Shown here in pieces: positions 46,753 to 57,300 of a DNA stretch of 64,000 nt. The stretch is from NCBI GenBank assembly GCA_030691265.1, contig JAUYET010000014.1, positions 1 to 64,000 on the forward strand, read 5' to 3'. The position numbers were made by a program, and so were the translations under genes. How positions within the stretch are numbered: position 1 is the stretch's first letter; each line of letters opens with the position of its first letter. This DNA comes from Pseudomonadota bacterium. Its GTDB lineage: Bacteria > Pseudomonadota > Gammaproteobacteria > Burkholderiales > Thiobacillaceae. The notes under the pieces are model-generated. The model was not told where the DNA came from, searched no databases, and worked only from the letters and a program-made list of their open reading frames with translations.

Positions 46753-46975
46753 CCAGGTTGTAACGGCTTGGCCATATATCTTTAGGCATAGCGCTTAAGG
46801 CTTCTGAAATCAGCCGCTCCGCCTTCGGATACGGTCGAACCAGCGCCGGGCGGAGTACGTCGATATCGTGGTAGCCGTGGGCGATGGCGATGCTGCGCAG
46901 GGTGATATTTTTACTGTGCAGCGCGTACTTGATCGCGGCGGGCGTCCAGTCTTGCGAGGCTGGTTTTTTTGGCAT
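46646..46975 (-). CDS. Ner/Nlp-like DNA-binding protein
   Basis: 109 aa; DWTPAAIKYALHSKNITLRSIAIAHGY...VLRPALVRPYPKAERLISEAL. Confidence 0.85.
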   Translation of the reverse strand: MPKKPASQDWTPAAIKYALHSKNITLRSIAIAHGYHDIDVLRPALVRPYPKAERLISEALSAMPKDIWPSRYNLDGSPRSGRGERGLGRYKAKCSKAPNGRIDNNGSGI

Positions 46976-47100
46976 GTCTGGTTACTCGTTCGTGTTTGAC
47001 GTGTCCGAAGTATAGAAGCTGTTCTTTTCTGTACGCAAGACATCCGAACTTGTTTTTTTAACTATTTTTCTATTTACATAAAAATCAATGGCTTACTGGT

Positions 47101-47820
47101 ATGGAAAGCACTAAAAATAGTACGGAAGAAGCTTCCGAACTATTTTCCGCGCGTGAGTTGGCGGCTTTGAAGCTGCCTGGCTACCCCGAAACTGAGCGTG
47201 GATGGTTGGGATTGGTCGGTCGTGAAAGATGGGAATGCCGCGCCGTCAAAGGGAAAGGAGGTCGTGGCGGAGTCCGCCGCGAATACCAGCCACCCGCCCA
47301 GGTCATGGCCTTGATCGAGCAACGTCGCAAAGGGGAAATCGCCCCAGGCGATGAGCGCGGCGGCTACCGCGTGAGCGATGTTGGCCGCAAGCCGTACCTT
47401 TCCGTACCGCCAGCAGTTGAGATTTCCGAAGAGGAAGACATCGACATCGTGCCGCCAAAGATCGGCGGCGCTGCCCTGAAATACCCGCACTGCGGCGGTT
47501 TCCTGGGCCTGATCAAGATCGAGGGCCGGGTCTCGCTGGAATTTGATTCGCCTGGCAGCCTGGCCTTCGGGAAAGTCCTGCTATCCGTCGCGCCAGAGCT
47601 GCTCAGAACCGACCGTGATGCAGCAATAGCCTTGGCAATGCGCGCGTATTCTGTCATTGCACTGCTCACGGCCGGAGACGAAAAAGCCATTGATCGCCAT
47701 CTAGACAATCCCAGGCTAGTTGATGCTCTTAAAACTATTTCCGAAGAACTCAATAACACCAAGCCCCACGATCACAATCCTCAAGATGCTAGTGTTTTGT
47801 GCCACTTCTCGCGCAAATAA
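47101..47820 (+). CDS. Mu-type repressor (c-like)
   Basis: 239 aa; shares the Mu DNA-binding domain with the transposase (ELAALKLPGYPETERGW...KGGRGGVRREYQPP); divergent from ner. Confidence 0.82.
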   Translation: MESTKNSTEEASELFSARELAALKLPGYPETERGWLGLVGRERWECRAVKGKGGRGGVRREYQPPAQVMALIEQRRKGEIAPGDERGGYRVSDVGRKPYLSVPPAVEISEEEDIDIVPPKIGGAALKYPHCGGFLGLIKIEGRVSLEFDSPGSLAFGKVLLSVAPELLRTDRDAAIALAMRAYSVIALLTAGDEKAIDRHLDNPRLVDALKTISEELNNTKPHDHNPQDASVLCHFSRK

Positions 47821-47957
47821 TGGCGCTTTCATGCCGTTTTTGCGCGTTTTCTGTGCCACTGCCGTTAATCGGCTAAATCGGTTGAATCCCGCGCTGTCAC
47901 TGGCTTCCCGCGTTTTTTTCTTTTTTTTCGTTCTGTGCCAATTCAATCACTCCCCCT

Positions 47958-47966
47958 GGCAACTTG
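47958..47966. repeat. Direct repeat / target-site duplication copy (GGCAACTTG)
   Basis: Identical to 10645-10653. Confidence 0.85.
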
Positions 47967-48050
47967 AAGCAAATGCTCGTCAAGCAAGTGCCACTGGATC
48001 GAACCTTTAGGCGGTGTGTGTGCATAGATGGGGCGACCCTGGTTCGTCAT
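47958..48050 (-). pseudogene. cas3: cas3, 5' portion (31 codons), separated from the rest by the prophage
   Basis: MTNQGRPIYAHTPPKGSIQWHLLDEHLLQVA, then prophage sequence RGSD*; joins QVAGRASKFARVF of the 3' portion in frame. Confidence 0.93.
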
Positions 48051-48664
48051 GCCTTCTCTCCATTCACCGGATTAACCCCCGCCAGCACTGCCCCCACCCC
48101 ATACCCCGCCGGCACCCACTCGCGATATTCCGGCAGTTCCAGAAGCAGCCGGGCGATGGCCCAATCCCAGGTTTCCTTGTTGAAATCGTGGCGCATGAAT
48201 CCGAAGAAACTTGTGTCCGCTTCGCCCTTGGCTTCGCGTTCCTGCCATTTGGCATAGTCACGCAGCAGACCGCTGACCCGATCCAGGGCGCGTTGCCGGG
48301 TGGTCAGCGCTTGATAGTGCGCGCGAGCGTGGCGTTGGAAGGCTTCCGCCTGGCGTTCGGGGGATTGCCACAGTTTCGCCATGACATCTGCTGCGTTGCG
48401 CGCTTCGGCTTCGTCGCTGGCGACGTAGGCATCGAGAAAACAGCCTTCGATCAGGAGCAGGACGATCCATTCGGTCGGGCAGGCGAGATCGCTCCAGTCC
48501 TGCTTGTGGTCTTCGATGCAGGTCTGCACACCTCGCGGCGCGGTGGTTTCGTATTCGACGAAATCACCCCGCCGGTAGTCACCGAGCATGCGGGCGAATT
48601 GCTTGCTCTGGACGGCAAGGCGCCTGCCTTGATCCTGGATGTGGAAGGTGTCGAACATGCCCAT
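48047..48664 (-). CDS. Protein of unknown function, overlapping the cas3 start by 4 nt
   Basis: 205 aa from MGMFDTFHIQDQGRRLAVQSKQFARML; RBS AGGAG; TGA stop overlaps the cas3 ATG. Confidence 0.8.
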   Translation of the reverse strand: MGMFDTFHIQDQGRRLAVQSKQFARMLGDYRRGDFVEYETTAPRGVQTCIEDHKQDWSDLACPTEWIVLLLIEGCFLDAYVASDEAEARNAADVMAKLWQSPERQAEAFQRHARAHYQALTTRQRALDRVSGLLRDYAKWQEREAKGEADTSFFGFMRHDFNKETWDWAIARLLLELPEYREWVPAGYGVGAVLAGVNPVNGEKA

Positions 48665-48971
48665 TTGGTTGGCTCCTGCTGAGGGTTTTCGTCGCTTCTT
48701 TGGCGGCGTAGTCTGGTTTGTAAACGATTCAGGCACAGGGTGCCTGGAATGCGCGTCGATATTGCCATGCCTACTGGCTCACCAGATGCGCCTGGGCTAA
48801 TGCGGGTGTGGCAGCGGCATGGCGGGGAATCGGTACAAATTCGTGCTGCATTTCGCCCGCTTGCTGGCAGACGCAATCGGTTTCCAGTCCGAGAAGACGT
48901 AGGTCTTTAGTCTCATACGCAACAGCCGCATCGGCGCGCTAACATGGCCGCGCTCTCCACCTGGAACTGCC

Positions 48972-51614
48972 ATGCCCGCCCGTATCGCTCACTTGCCACG
49001 CAAACTCGTCACCACCGTCAGCGCCGGTTTCGGCCTGGCGCTGGCCTTGATCGTGGCGCTGACCATGCTGGGCTTGCACCAGTTGGCGGCAACCAATGCG
49101 CATCTGGAGTCCATCGTCCAGGAAAACAGCGTGAAAAGCCGGCTGGCCAATCAGATGCGCGACATCCTGCGTGACCGGGCGATTTCCATGTTGACCATCG
49201 TGGTGACCGGCGACGCATTCGAAAGAGACCAGGAAATGCTGCATTTTTACGGCTTCGGTTCGGCCTACCAGCAAGTCCGCCTCGAACTCGAAAAGCTGAT
49301 CCGACGACCACGCGAGAAAGAGGTGCTCGTGCGCATCGACCGCCTCACCCGCGCCAACCAGCCGGTGATGGTGCGTACCGTCGATCTGGCGGTTGAGGGC
49401 TACACCTTCCTGGCCTTTGAAGAACTGCAACGCGAGGGCATTCCGCTGCAACGTGCGCTGGTCAAGGAGCTGGATGCGCTGATCCAGATTCAACGTGAAA
49501 TGACGCAACTGGCTGCGGCGGAGGCGCGCGCCGACTACGAGCAAACCCGCTGGCTGATGATCACGCTGGGCACGCTGGCGGTCTTGGTGGCCGGGCTGGT
49601 AGCGGTCACGGTGATCCGCCGCTCCACCCGGTTGGTGGCCGCTACCGAACGCGAGCGCACCAAATTCCAGACCCTGTTCGAGACCAATACCGACGGCATC
49701 GTCATTCTCGACCGCAAGGGTTTTTCCGACTGCAATCCGGCGACGTTGGACATGTTCCACATGAACCGGGTCGAGGATTTCCTGAAACGCCGGCCGGAAG
49801 ATTTGGGCGTCGAAAACCAGCCCTGCGGCACGCCGCCTTTCCTGCTGGCCGAACGCCATATCAGCGAGGCGGTGGAAAAGGGCCATGCCTTCTTCCAGTG
49901 GACCGCGCGCCGCCCGGATGGCAGCACCTTCCCGGCCGAGATCGCACTGCATGCGATGAACCTGGATGGCGAGCCGGTGATCCAGGCCATCATGCGCGAC
50001 GTCTCCGCCCAGAAGGAGGTGGAAGCCGCGCTGGAGGCCGCGCGCGACGCGGCGCTTGCAGCCACTGAAATGAAGTCGCAGTTCGTCGCCAACGTCAGCC
50101 ATGAAATTCGCACGCCGATGAACGGCATCCTCGGCATGACGCAATTGCTGCTTGGCAGCGATCTCAACACACGCCAACGGGATTACGCCGAAACCATCGC
50201 CCGCTCGGGCGAAGCGTTGATGGGCGTGATCAACGACCTGCTCGATTTCTCCAAGATCGAGGCCGGACGCCTGAGCGTGGAAAACATCGACTTCGATCTC
50301 AACGCGCTGCTCAAGGATGTGCTGGATTTGTCTGTGCCGCGCGCCGACGCCAAGAACCTGGCGCTGCGCCTGGAAGGCGACCTGAAGCAACCCAATAACC
50401 TGCCCGGCTGGGTGCGCGGCGATCCGCTGCGGGTGCGCCAGATTCTGCTCAACCTGCTCGATAACGCGATCAAATTCACGCATGCAGGCGAGGTTCGGCT
50501 CAGCGTGAGCTACCTCGAAAGCGCGCCGAACCCCTTGCATTTCGCGGTAAGCGATAGCGGCATCGGCATGAGCGAAGAAGTGCAAAGCCGGGTTTTTCAG
50601 GCCTTTGCCCAGGCCGATGGTTCGGTCAGCCGCAAGTACGGCGGCACCGGACTCGGGTTGACCATCTGCCGGCAACTGGCTGAACTGATGGGCGGCAATC
50701 TGACGCTGGAAAGCACGCCGGGCCAGGGCAGCACCTTCCATCTGCACCTGCCCCTGCCGGCCTGCCAGTCGCCGCATGCGGACGCCAAGGCAAACGCAGA
50801 CGACCTGCGCTTCCCAGGCGTCAGCGTGCTGGTGGCGGAAGACAATCCGATCAATCAGAAACTGCTGCGCTTCATGCTGGAAAACCTGGGCGTGTCGGTG
50901 CAGGTGGCCGACGATGGCAAGGCTGCCTTCGACTTGCTCGACAGCGCCCGCGTCGATCTGGTGCTGATGGATTGCCAGATGCCGGAATGGGACGGTCTCA
51001 CCGCCACCCGCGCGGTGCGTGAGCGCGAGGAGAAACAGGGCCGCGAACGTCTTCCCATCATCGCCCTCTCCGCCAATGCCATGGCTGGCTACGCCGAGGT
51101 TTGCCAGCAAGCCGGCATGGACGACTATCTGTCCAAGCCGCTCAAGGAAGAGGACCTGGCAAAAACGCTGGCGCACTGGTTGCCGGAGCGCATGCAGCAG
51201 GTCAACCGTAGGTGCGAATTCATTCGCACAGGAGCGGAGAGTCGTGCGCATGAATTAGCGCCGACAGGAGGCTTCGACATCGACAAGCTGCGCCGCATTT
51301 GCCGCAACGACGAACGCCAGATCAACGAAATGCTGCGTCTGTTCGTCAGCAGCACGGAAAGCCTGCTGGACGATCTCGCGCACGCGGTGGACAGTCTCGA
51401 CGCGGCGCAAACCGCGCGCCTGGCGCATCAAATCAAGGGCGCAGCGGCCTATCTGGGCGTCGAGGCGATGACCGAACTGGCCAGCGAAAGTGAAATTCAG
51501 GCCAAAGCGGCCGACTGGCCCGCCTGCATCGCCGCCCAGGAAGACCTGGAGGCCGCCTTCATCGCCGTGCGACTCGGCATAGAAGCGCAGGTTCTGGAGA
51601 AAACGGGCGGTTAG
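48972..51614 (+). CDS. Hybrid sensor histidine kinase (sensor, PAS, HisKA, HATPase, REC, HPt)
   Basis: 880 aa; FVANVSHEIRTPMNGILGMTQLL, DLVLMDCQMPEWDG, C-terminal HPt (ARLAHQIKGAAAYLG). Confidence 0.93.
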   Translation: MPARIAHLPRKLVTTVSAGFGLALALIVALTMLGLHQLAATNAHLESIVQENSVKSRLANQMRDILRDRAISMLTIVVTGDAFERDQEMLHFYGFGSAYQQVRLELEKLIRRPREKEVLVRIDRLTRANQPVMVRTVDLAVEGYTFLAFEELQREGIPLQRALVKELDALIQIQREMTQLAAAEARADYEQTRWLMITLGTLAVLVAGLVAVTVIRRSTRLVAATERERTKFQTLFETNTDGIVILDRKGFSDCNPATLDMFHMNRVEDFLKRRPEDLGVENQPCGTPPFLLAERHISEAVEKGHAFFQWTARRPDGSTFPAEIALHAMNLDGEPVIQAIMRDVSAQKEVEAALEAARDAALAATEMKSQFVANVSHEIRTPMNGILGMTQLLLGSDLNTRQRDYAETIARSGEALMGVINDLLDFSKIEAGRLSVENIDFDLNALLKDVLDLSVPRADAKNLALRLEGDLKQPNNLPGWVRGDPLRVRQILLNLLDNAIKFTHAGEVRLSVSYLESAPNPLHFAVSDSGIGMSEEVQSRVFQAFAQADGSVSRKYGGTGLGLTICRQLAELMGGNLTLESTPGQGSTFHLHLPLPACQSPHADAKANADDLRFPGVSVLVAEDNPINQKLLRFMLENLGVSVQVADDGKAAFDLLDSARVDLVLMDCQMPEWDGLTATRAVREREEKQGRERLPIIALSANAMAGYAEVCQQAGMDDYLSKPLKEEDLAKTLAHWLPERMQQVNRRCEFIRTGAESRAHELAPTGGFDIDKLRRICRNDERQINEMLRLFVSSTESLLDDLAHAVDSLDAAQTARLAHQIKGAAAYLGVEAMTELASESEIQAKAADWPACIAAQEDLEAAFIAVRLGIEAQVLEKTGG

Positions 51615-52931
<1,317 letters not shown>

Positions 52932-52990
52932 GGCAGCTTCAACATGAACGCCGCTTCGACATGAAGAACGTAGTGGCCGGCGAACCTGGT

Positions 52991-53044
52991 AGGTGCGAAT
53001 TTATTCGCACGGTTGCGCGCGTTTGTGCGAATAAATTCGCACCT
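52991..53044. repeat. Palindromic intergenic repeat (AGGTGCGAATTTATTCGCAC...GTGCGAATAAATTCGCACCT)
   Basis: Perfect 20-nt inverted arms; related copy within the histidine kinase gene at 51211-51262. Confidence 0.85.
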
Positions 53045-53071
53045 GCCACACCCGGTTAAACAGCACCCCGC

Positions 53072-54328
53072 GTGAAATTCATCCACGCCGCCGACATCCA
53101 CCTGGATAGTCCGTTATCCGGCCTCGCCGCGTACAAGGACGCGCCCAGCGAAGTGCTGCGCACGGCCACCCGCGACGCCTTCACCCGGCTGGTCGATGCG
53201 GCGATAGATGAAGCGGTGGATTTCCTGGTCATCGCCGGCGATCTCTACGACGGCAACTGGAAGGACTACAACACCGGGCATTACTTCTGCCGCGAGATGG
53301 GCCGCTTGAACAAGGCCGGCATCCCGGTCTATCTGCTGTTCGGCAATCACGATGCCGAAAGCGAGATGACGAAAAAGCTGGCCTTGCCGCCGAACGTGCA
53401 TCTTTTCGATGCACGTAAAGCCAGCACCTTTCGCATCGAATCGCTGCGCGTCGCCCTGCACGGGCGCAGCTTCAAGGAAGCCGCCACCACCGAAAATCTC
53501 GCCGTCGGCTACCCGCCGCCGGAACCCGGCTGGCTCAATATCGGCGTGCTCCACACCGCGCTGGAAGGCAACGCCGCGCATGCCAACTATGCGCCCTGCT
53601 CGCTCGCCGAACTGACCGCCAAGGGCTACGACTATTGGGCGCTGGGCCATGTCCACGAATACGCCGTGCTGCAGCGCGAGCCCTGGATCGTCTTCCCGGG
53701 CAACCTACAGGGCCGCCACATCCGCGAAACCGGCCCGCGCGGCGCGCTGATGGTCACCGCCGACGAAGCCGGCATCCAGTCTGTAGAGCGACTGCTGGTG
53801 GATGTGCTGCGCTGGCACGTCGTCGAACTGGACGCCAGCGCGGCGCAAACGCTGGATGACGTGGTGCGTCTCGCCGGGCAAGCCTTTGAAACGCTGATCG
53901 GCGCCACCCCCGGCGACCTTTACCTGTCGGTGCGGGTGCGCATTAGCGGCAAGACCGCCGCGCATGGCGAACTGTTCGGCCTGGAGCCCCACTTGCGGGC
54001 GGAAATCCTCGGCCAGGCGGCGGCGGTCGGCATCGACCGGCTATGGGTCGAGAAGGTGCGCATCGAAACCGAACCGCCGGGCGACGCCGAAGACATCCGC
54101 GCCCGCTCGGATGCCATCGCCGACCTGCAAATGCTGCTGGAGGAAGCGCCGCTGGATGCAGCGCTGCTGGCATCTCTGGTCGACGACCTGCGCCAACTGG
54201 TGGATAAGGCGCCGCTCGAACTGATGCAATCGATCCCCGAATTCAGGGCGATCCGCAATGGCGACGTGGCCGCCATCGTGCAGGCGGTTGCACCCGGCCT
54301 GCTCGCCCACCTGGCGAAAGCCGGCTGA
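53072..54328 (+). CDS. SbcD/Mre11-like DNA repair exonuclease (YhaO-like)
   Basis: 418 aa; KFIHAADIHLDSPLSGL...LFGNHDAES...ALGHVHE. Confidence 0.92.
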   Translation: MKFIHAADIHLDSPLSGLAAYKDAPSEVLRTATRDAFTRLVDAAIDEAVDFLVIAGDLYDGNWKDYNTGHYFCREMGRLNKAGIPVYLLFGNHDAESEMTKKLALPPNVHLFDARKASTFRIESLRVALHGRSFKEAATTENLAVGYPPPEPGWLNIGVLHTALEGNAAHANYAPCSLAELTAKGYDYWALGHVHEYAVLQREPWIVFPGNLQGRHIRETGPRGALMVTADEAGIQSVERLLVDVLRWHVVELDASAAQTLDDVVRLAGQAFETLIGATPGDLYLSVRVRISGKTAAHGELFGLEPHLRAEILGQAAAVGIDRLWVEKVRIETEPPGDAEDIRARSDAIADLQMLLEEAPLDAALLASLVDDLRQLVDKAPLELMQSIPEFRAIRNGDVAAIVQAVAPGLLAHLAKAG

Positions 54329-54330
54329 AC

Positions 54331-57300
54331 ATGCGCATCGCCCGACTCGACCTTTTGCGCTATGGCAAGTTCACCGACCGCTCGCTCGTCCTGCCGCAGA
54401 CCGCACGCGATTTCCACCTGATCGTCGGCCCCAACGAGGCCGGAAAATCGACCTTGCGCAGCGCCATCCTGGACTTGCTGTTCGGCATCGAAACCCGCTC
54501 GCGCTTCAACTTTGTGCATGCCTACAGCGATATGCGCCTGGCTGCGCAACTGGAACACGGCGATCAGATGCTCGATTTCGTCCGCACCAAAGCCCGCGTA
54601 AAAACCCTGCAAAGCCCGACCGGCGCAATCTTGCCCGACACCGCGCTAGTCCCCTTTCTGGGCGCGGTGGATCGCAGTTTCTTCGGCCAGATGTTCAGCC
54701 TCGACCATGAACAGTTGGTGGCTGGCGGTCGCGAAATCCTCAGCGCCTCGAATGACGTCGGCCAGATCCTGTTCCAGTCCGCCGCCGGCATCGGCAGCCT
54801 GGGCGCCGTGCGCGATGCACTGGAAACCGAGGCCAATTCGCTCTGGGCCCGACGGCGTTCGAGTGACCGCGAGTATTACCAGGCCAGCGATGAACTGGAA
54901 CAAGCCGAAGCCGCCTTGAAACTGGCGACCGTGCGCACCAAGGACTGGGTGGCGGCGCGCGCCGAAGTGGAAAAGCTGGCAGCGGAAATCGACGCCGCCC
55001 GCCAGCAGTACCGGCTTCTGGAACAGGAGCGGGTGCGACTCGATCGGGTGCGGCGGGTAGCGCCATTGCTGACCACGCTCCAGGCGCGGGAACAGGCGCT
55101 GGCGCAATTGGGCGCGGTCATCGTGCTGCCGCCGGAAGCAGGCGCACAGCTTGCCCGGGCGGAACTGGCGATTGCCACCGCCAGCCAGGCGCGCACGATG
55201 TTCGACGAGCAGGCGGGAAAGCTTGCCGCGAGGCTGGGCGAACTTCTGGGTGAACTTCTTGGCGAACTGCATCCCGATAGCGCGGTGCTGGATCGACAGG
55301 CCGACATCCAGGCGCTGGCCGAGCAGCGCCAGCAGTTGCGCAATCACCCGAGCGACATCGGCAAACGCCAGGAAGAAGTCCGGGCGCACTGGAAATCCAT
55401 CGAGCGACTTGCGCACGAACTGGGCTGGCCGGTCGAGGCGGAAGACGCACTGGAAAGACGTATTCCCTCGCATCTCATCCGCGCCGCCATCGCTGCGCTC
55501 ATTCGCCGCCATGATCTGACCATGCAGACCCTGGCGACCGCGCAGGAAGCGCAAGCCGGCAAGCAAGCCGAAATCCGCGCCATCGACAGCGAACTGCAAG
55601 CGCTGCCGACGACCCAAATTGCGCCGTCCCTGCAAGCCGCGCTGGCTGCCGCGCGCGCGCTGGGCGACGTGGCCGCGCAGGAAAAGCGGCTGGCCACCCA
55701 GGCCGACCGCGCCGCGCGTGAACTGGAAACGGCGAACCTGCAACTTGGACCATGGCCTGCACTGCGCCAACAGCAATTGCCCAGCGACGAAGAACTGAGC
55801 GCATTGCTGCGGCGTCAGGCCGAACTGGAAACCACCGCCACCAGCCTGGCGAACCGGATTGCCGAACAGCAATCCGCGCTGAATGGGCTGGCGCTAGAGA
55901 TCACCCAATATCAGGCCGCCCATCGCCCGGTCAGCCTGAGCGAACTCACGCAACTGCGCGGCCAGCGCGATGACCTCTGGCAGCGCATCAAAACCGGGTC
56001 GGCGGAACTCGCCGCTGAATATGAAACGCGGGTAAGCGGCGCCGACACGCTCTCCGACCAGCGCCACGACAAGGCGCAAGAAGCCAGCGAACTCCAGGCC
56101 AAGCTGGATCTGCGGGAACGTCTGAAGCTGCAACTCGCCGATCTACAGTCGCGCCAGCAAGACCATACCCAGACGCTGGACGCTTTTACCGCAGCCTGGC
56201 AGGCCCGCACGACGAGCAGCGGCCTCGCCGGCATGGCGCTTACCCAGGTCAACGCCTGGCGAGCGGCGCGGGAACGCACACTGCTGGCAGCAGAAGGCGT
56301 GACAGTTGCCCAGCAGGCGCTGGACGAGTTGCGCGAACAAGCGGCCAGTGCGCGCGCCGCGCTGGCCGATGAGTTGCGCGCGACGCAAGTTTGTCATTCC
56401 GGCGCAGGCCGGAATCCAGCAACGGCAACGCTCTGGACACCGGCGCAGTCCGGTGTGACGGGCTCTCGGGAAGTCGCTGAACTGTCACTTTCCGGCCTCG
56501 TTTTGCAGGCCGGCGAGACCATCGACGCCGCCAACCGGGCCGCGGAAAAGCGCACGCTGCTGGCGAGCCAGAAAGCCCGCGCCGAAATCGCCCTGGAAGA
56601 CAGCGCCCATAAACTGGCGCAGGCCCAGAGTACGCTTGAACTCTGGCGGGCGGATTGGCGCAAAAACCTGACTGCGGCACACCTGCCGGCCGACGCCGAC
56701 ACCAGCGTGGTCGAAGGCGCGCTGACGCTGTTCGAGCGGATAGACGACCATCTGCGCCAGATACGCGAACTGCGCACGGCCCGCATCGACGCCATGCAAC
56801 GCGATCTGGACCACTTCGCCAGCCATGCCGGCGAGCTCGCCCGGGCGATTGCGCCGGCGCTTCTCGACCAGGCAGCCGACCAGGTCGCGCGGGAACTGAC
56901 GCAACGCCTGGCCGCGGCCAGCGAAGCAGACAAGGAACGCCGTCGGCTACAGCAGGAACTGGAGCAAACCCGCAAACAACTGGCCGGCGCCGTCACCCGC
57001 ATCCAGGCAGCCGAGGCGGAATTGTCTCCGCTGCTGCATCTCGCCGGGGTCACGCATAACGACGTTACCAATAACGACGTCACAAATAACGACGAACTGC
57101 GCCGCGCCATCGAACGTTCCGACCTCGCCCGCGGGCTGAAATCGGAAATCCAGGCGGCATTGCATGCGCTGAATGAAGCCGGTGATGGCCTGTCTCGCGA
57201 GGCGCTGGCGGCGGAGTTTGCGGCCACCGATCTGAGCCGGGTAGCAGGCGAACTGGGCGAGCTGAAATCGCGGGTGGATGATCTCCTGGAGCGGCAGAAT

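Larger units (their letters stand above)
10654..47957 (-). mobile_element. Mu-like transposable prophage inserted in cas3 (~37.3 kb)
   Basis: Flanked by GGCAACTTG at 10645-10653 and 47958-47966; carries repressor, Ner, MuA and MuB-like genes plus Mu-type head and tail modules; inward-facing terminal repeats; cas3 reading frame restored on removal. Confidence 0.95.

Noticed and set aside
48700-48960. Possible gene remnant upstream of the cas3-coupled ORF
   Set aside because: A short open frame (DAAVAYETKDLRLLGLETDCVCQQAGEMQHEFVPIPRHAAATPALAQAHLVSQ) exists but has no credible start or recognisable family.
48939-51251. 770-aa minus-strand ORF antisense to the histidine kinase
   Set aside because: Shadow ORF; the + strand has complete two-component domains.
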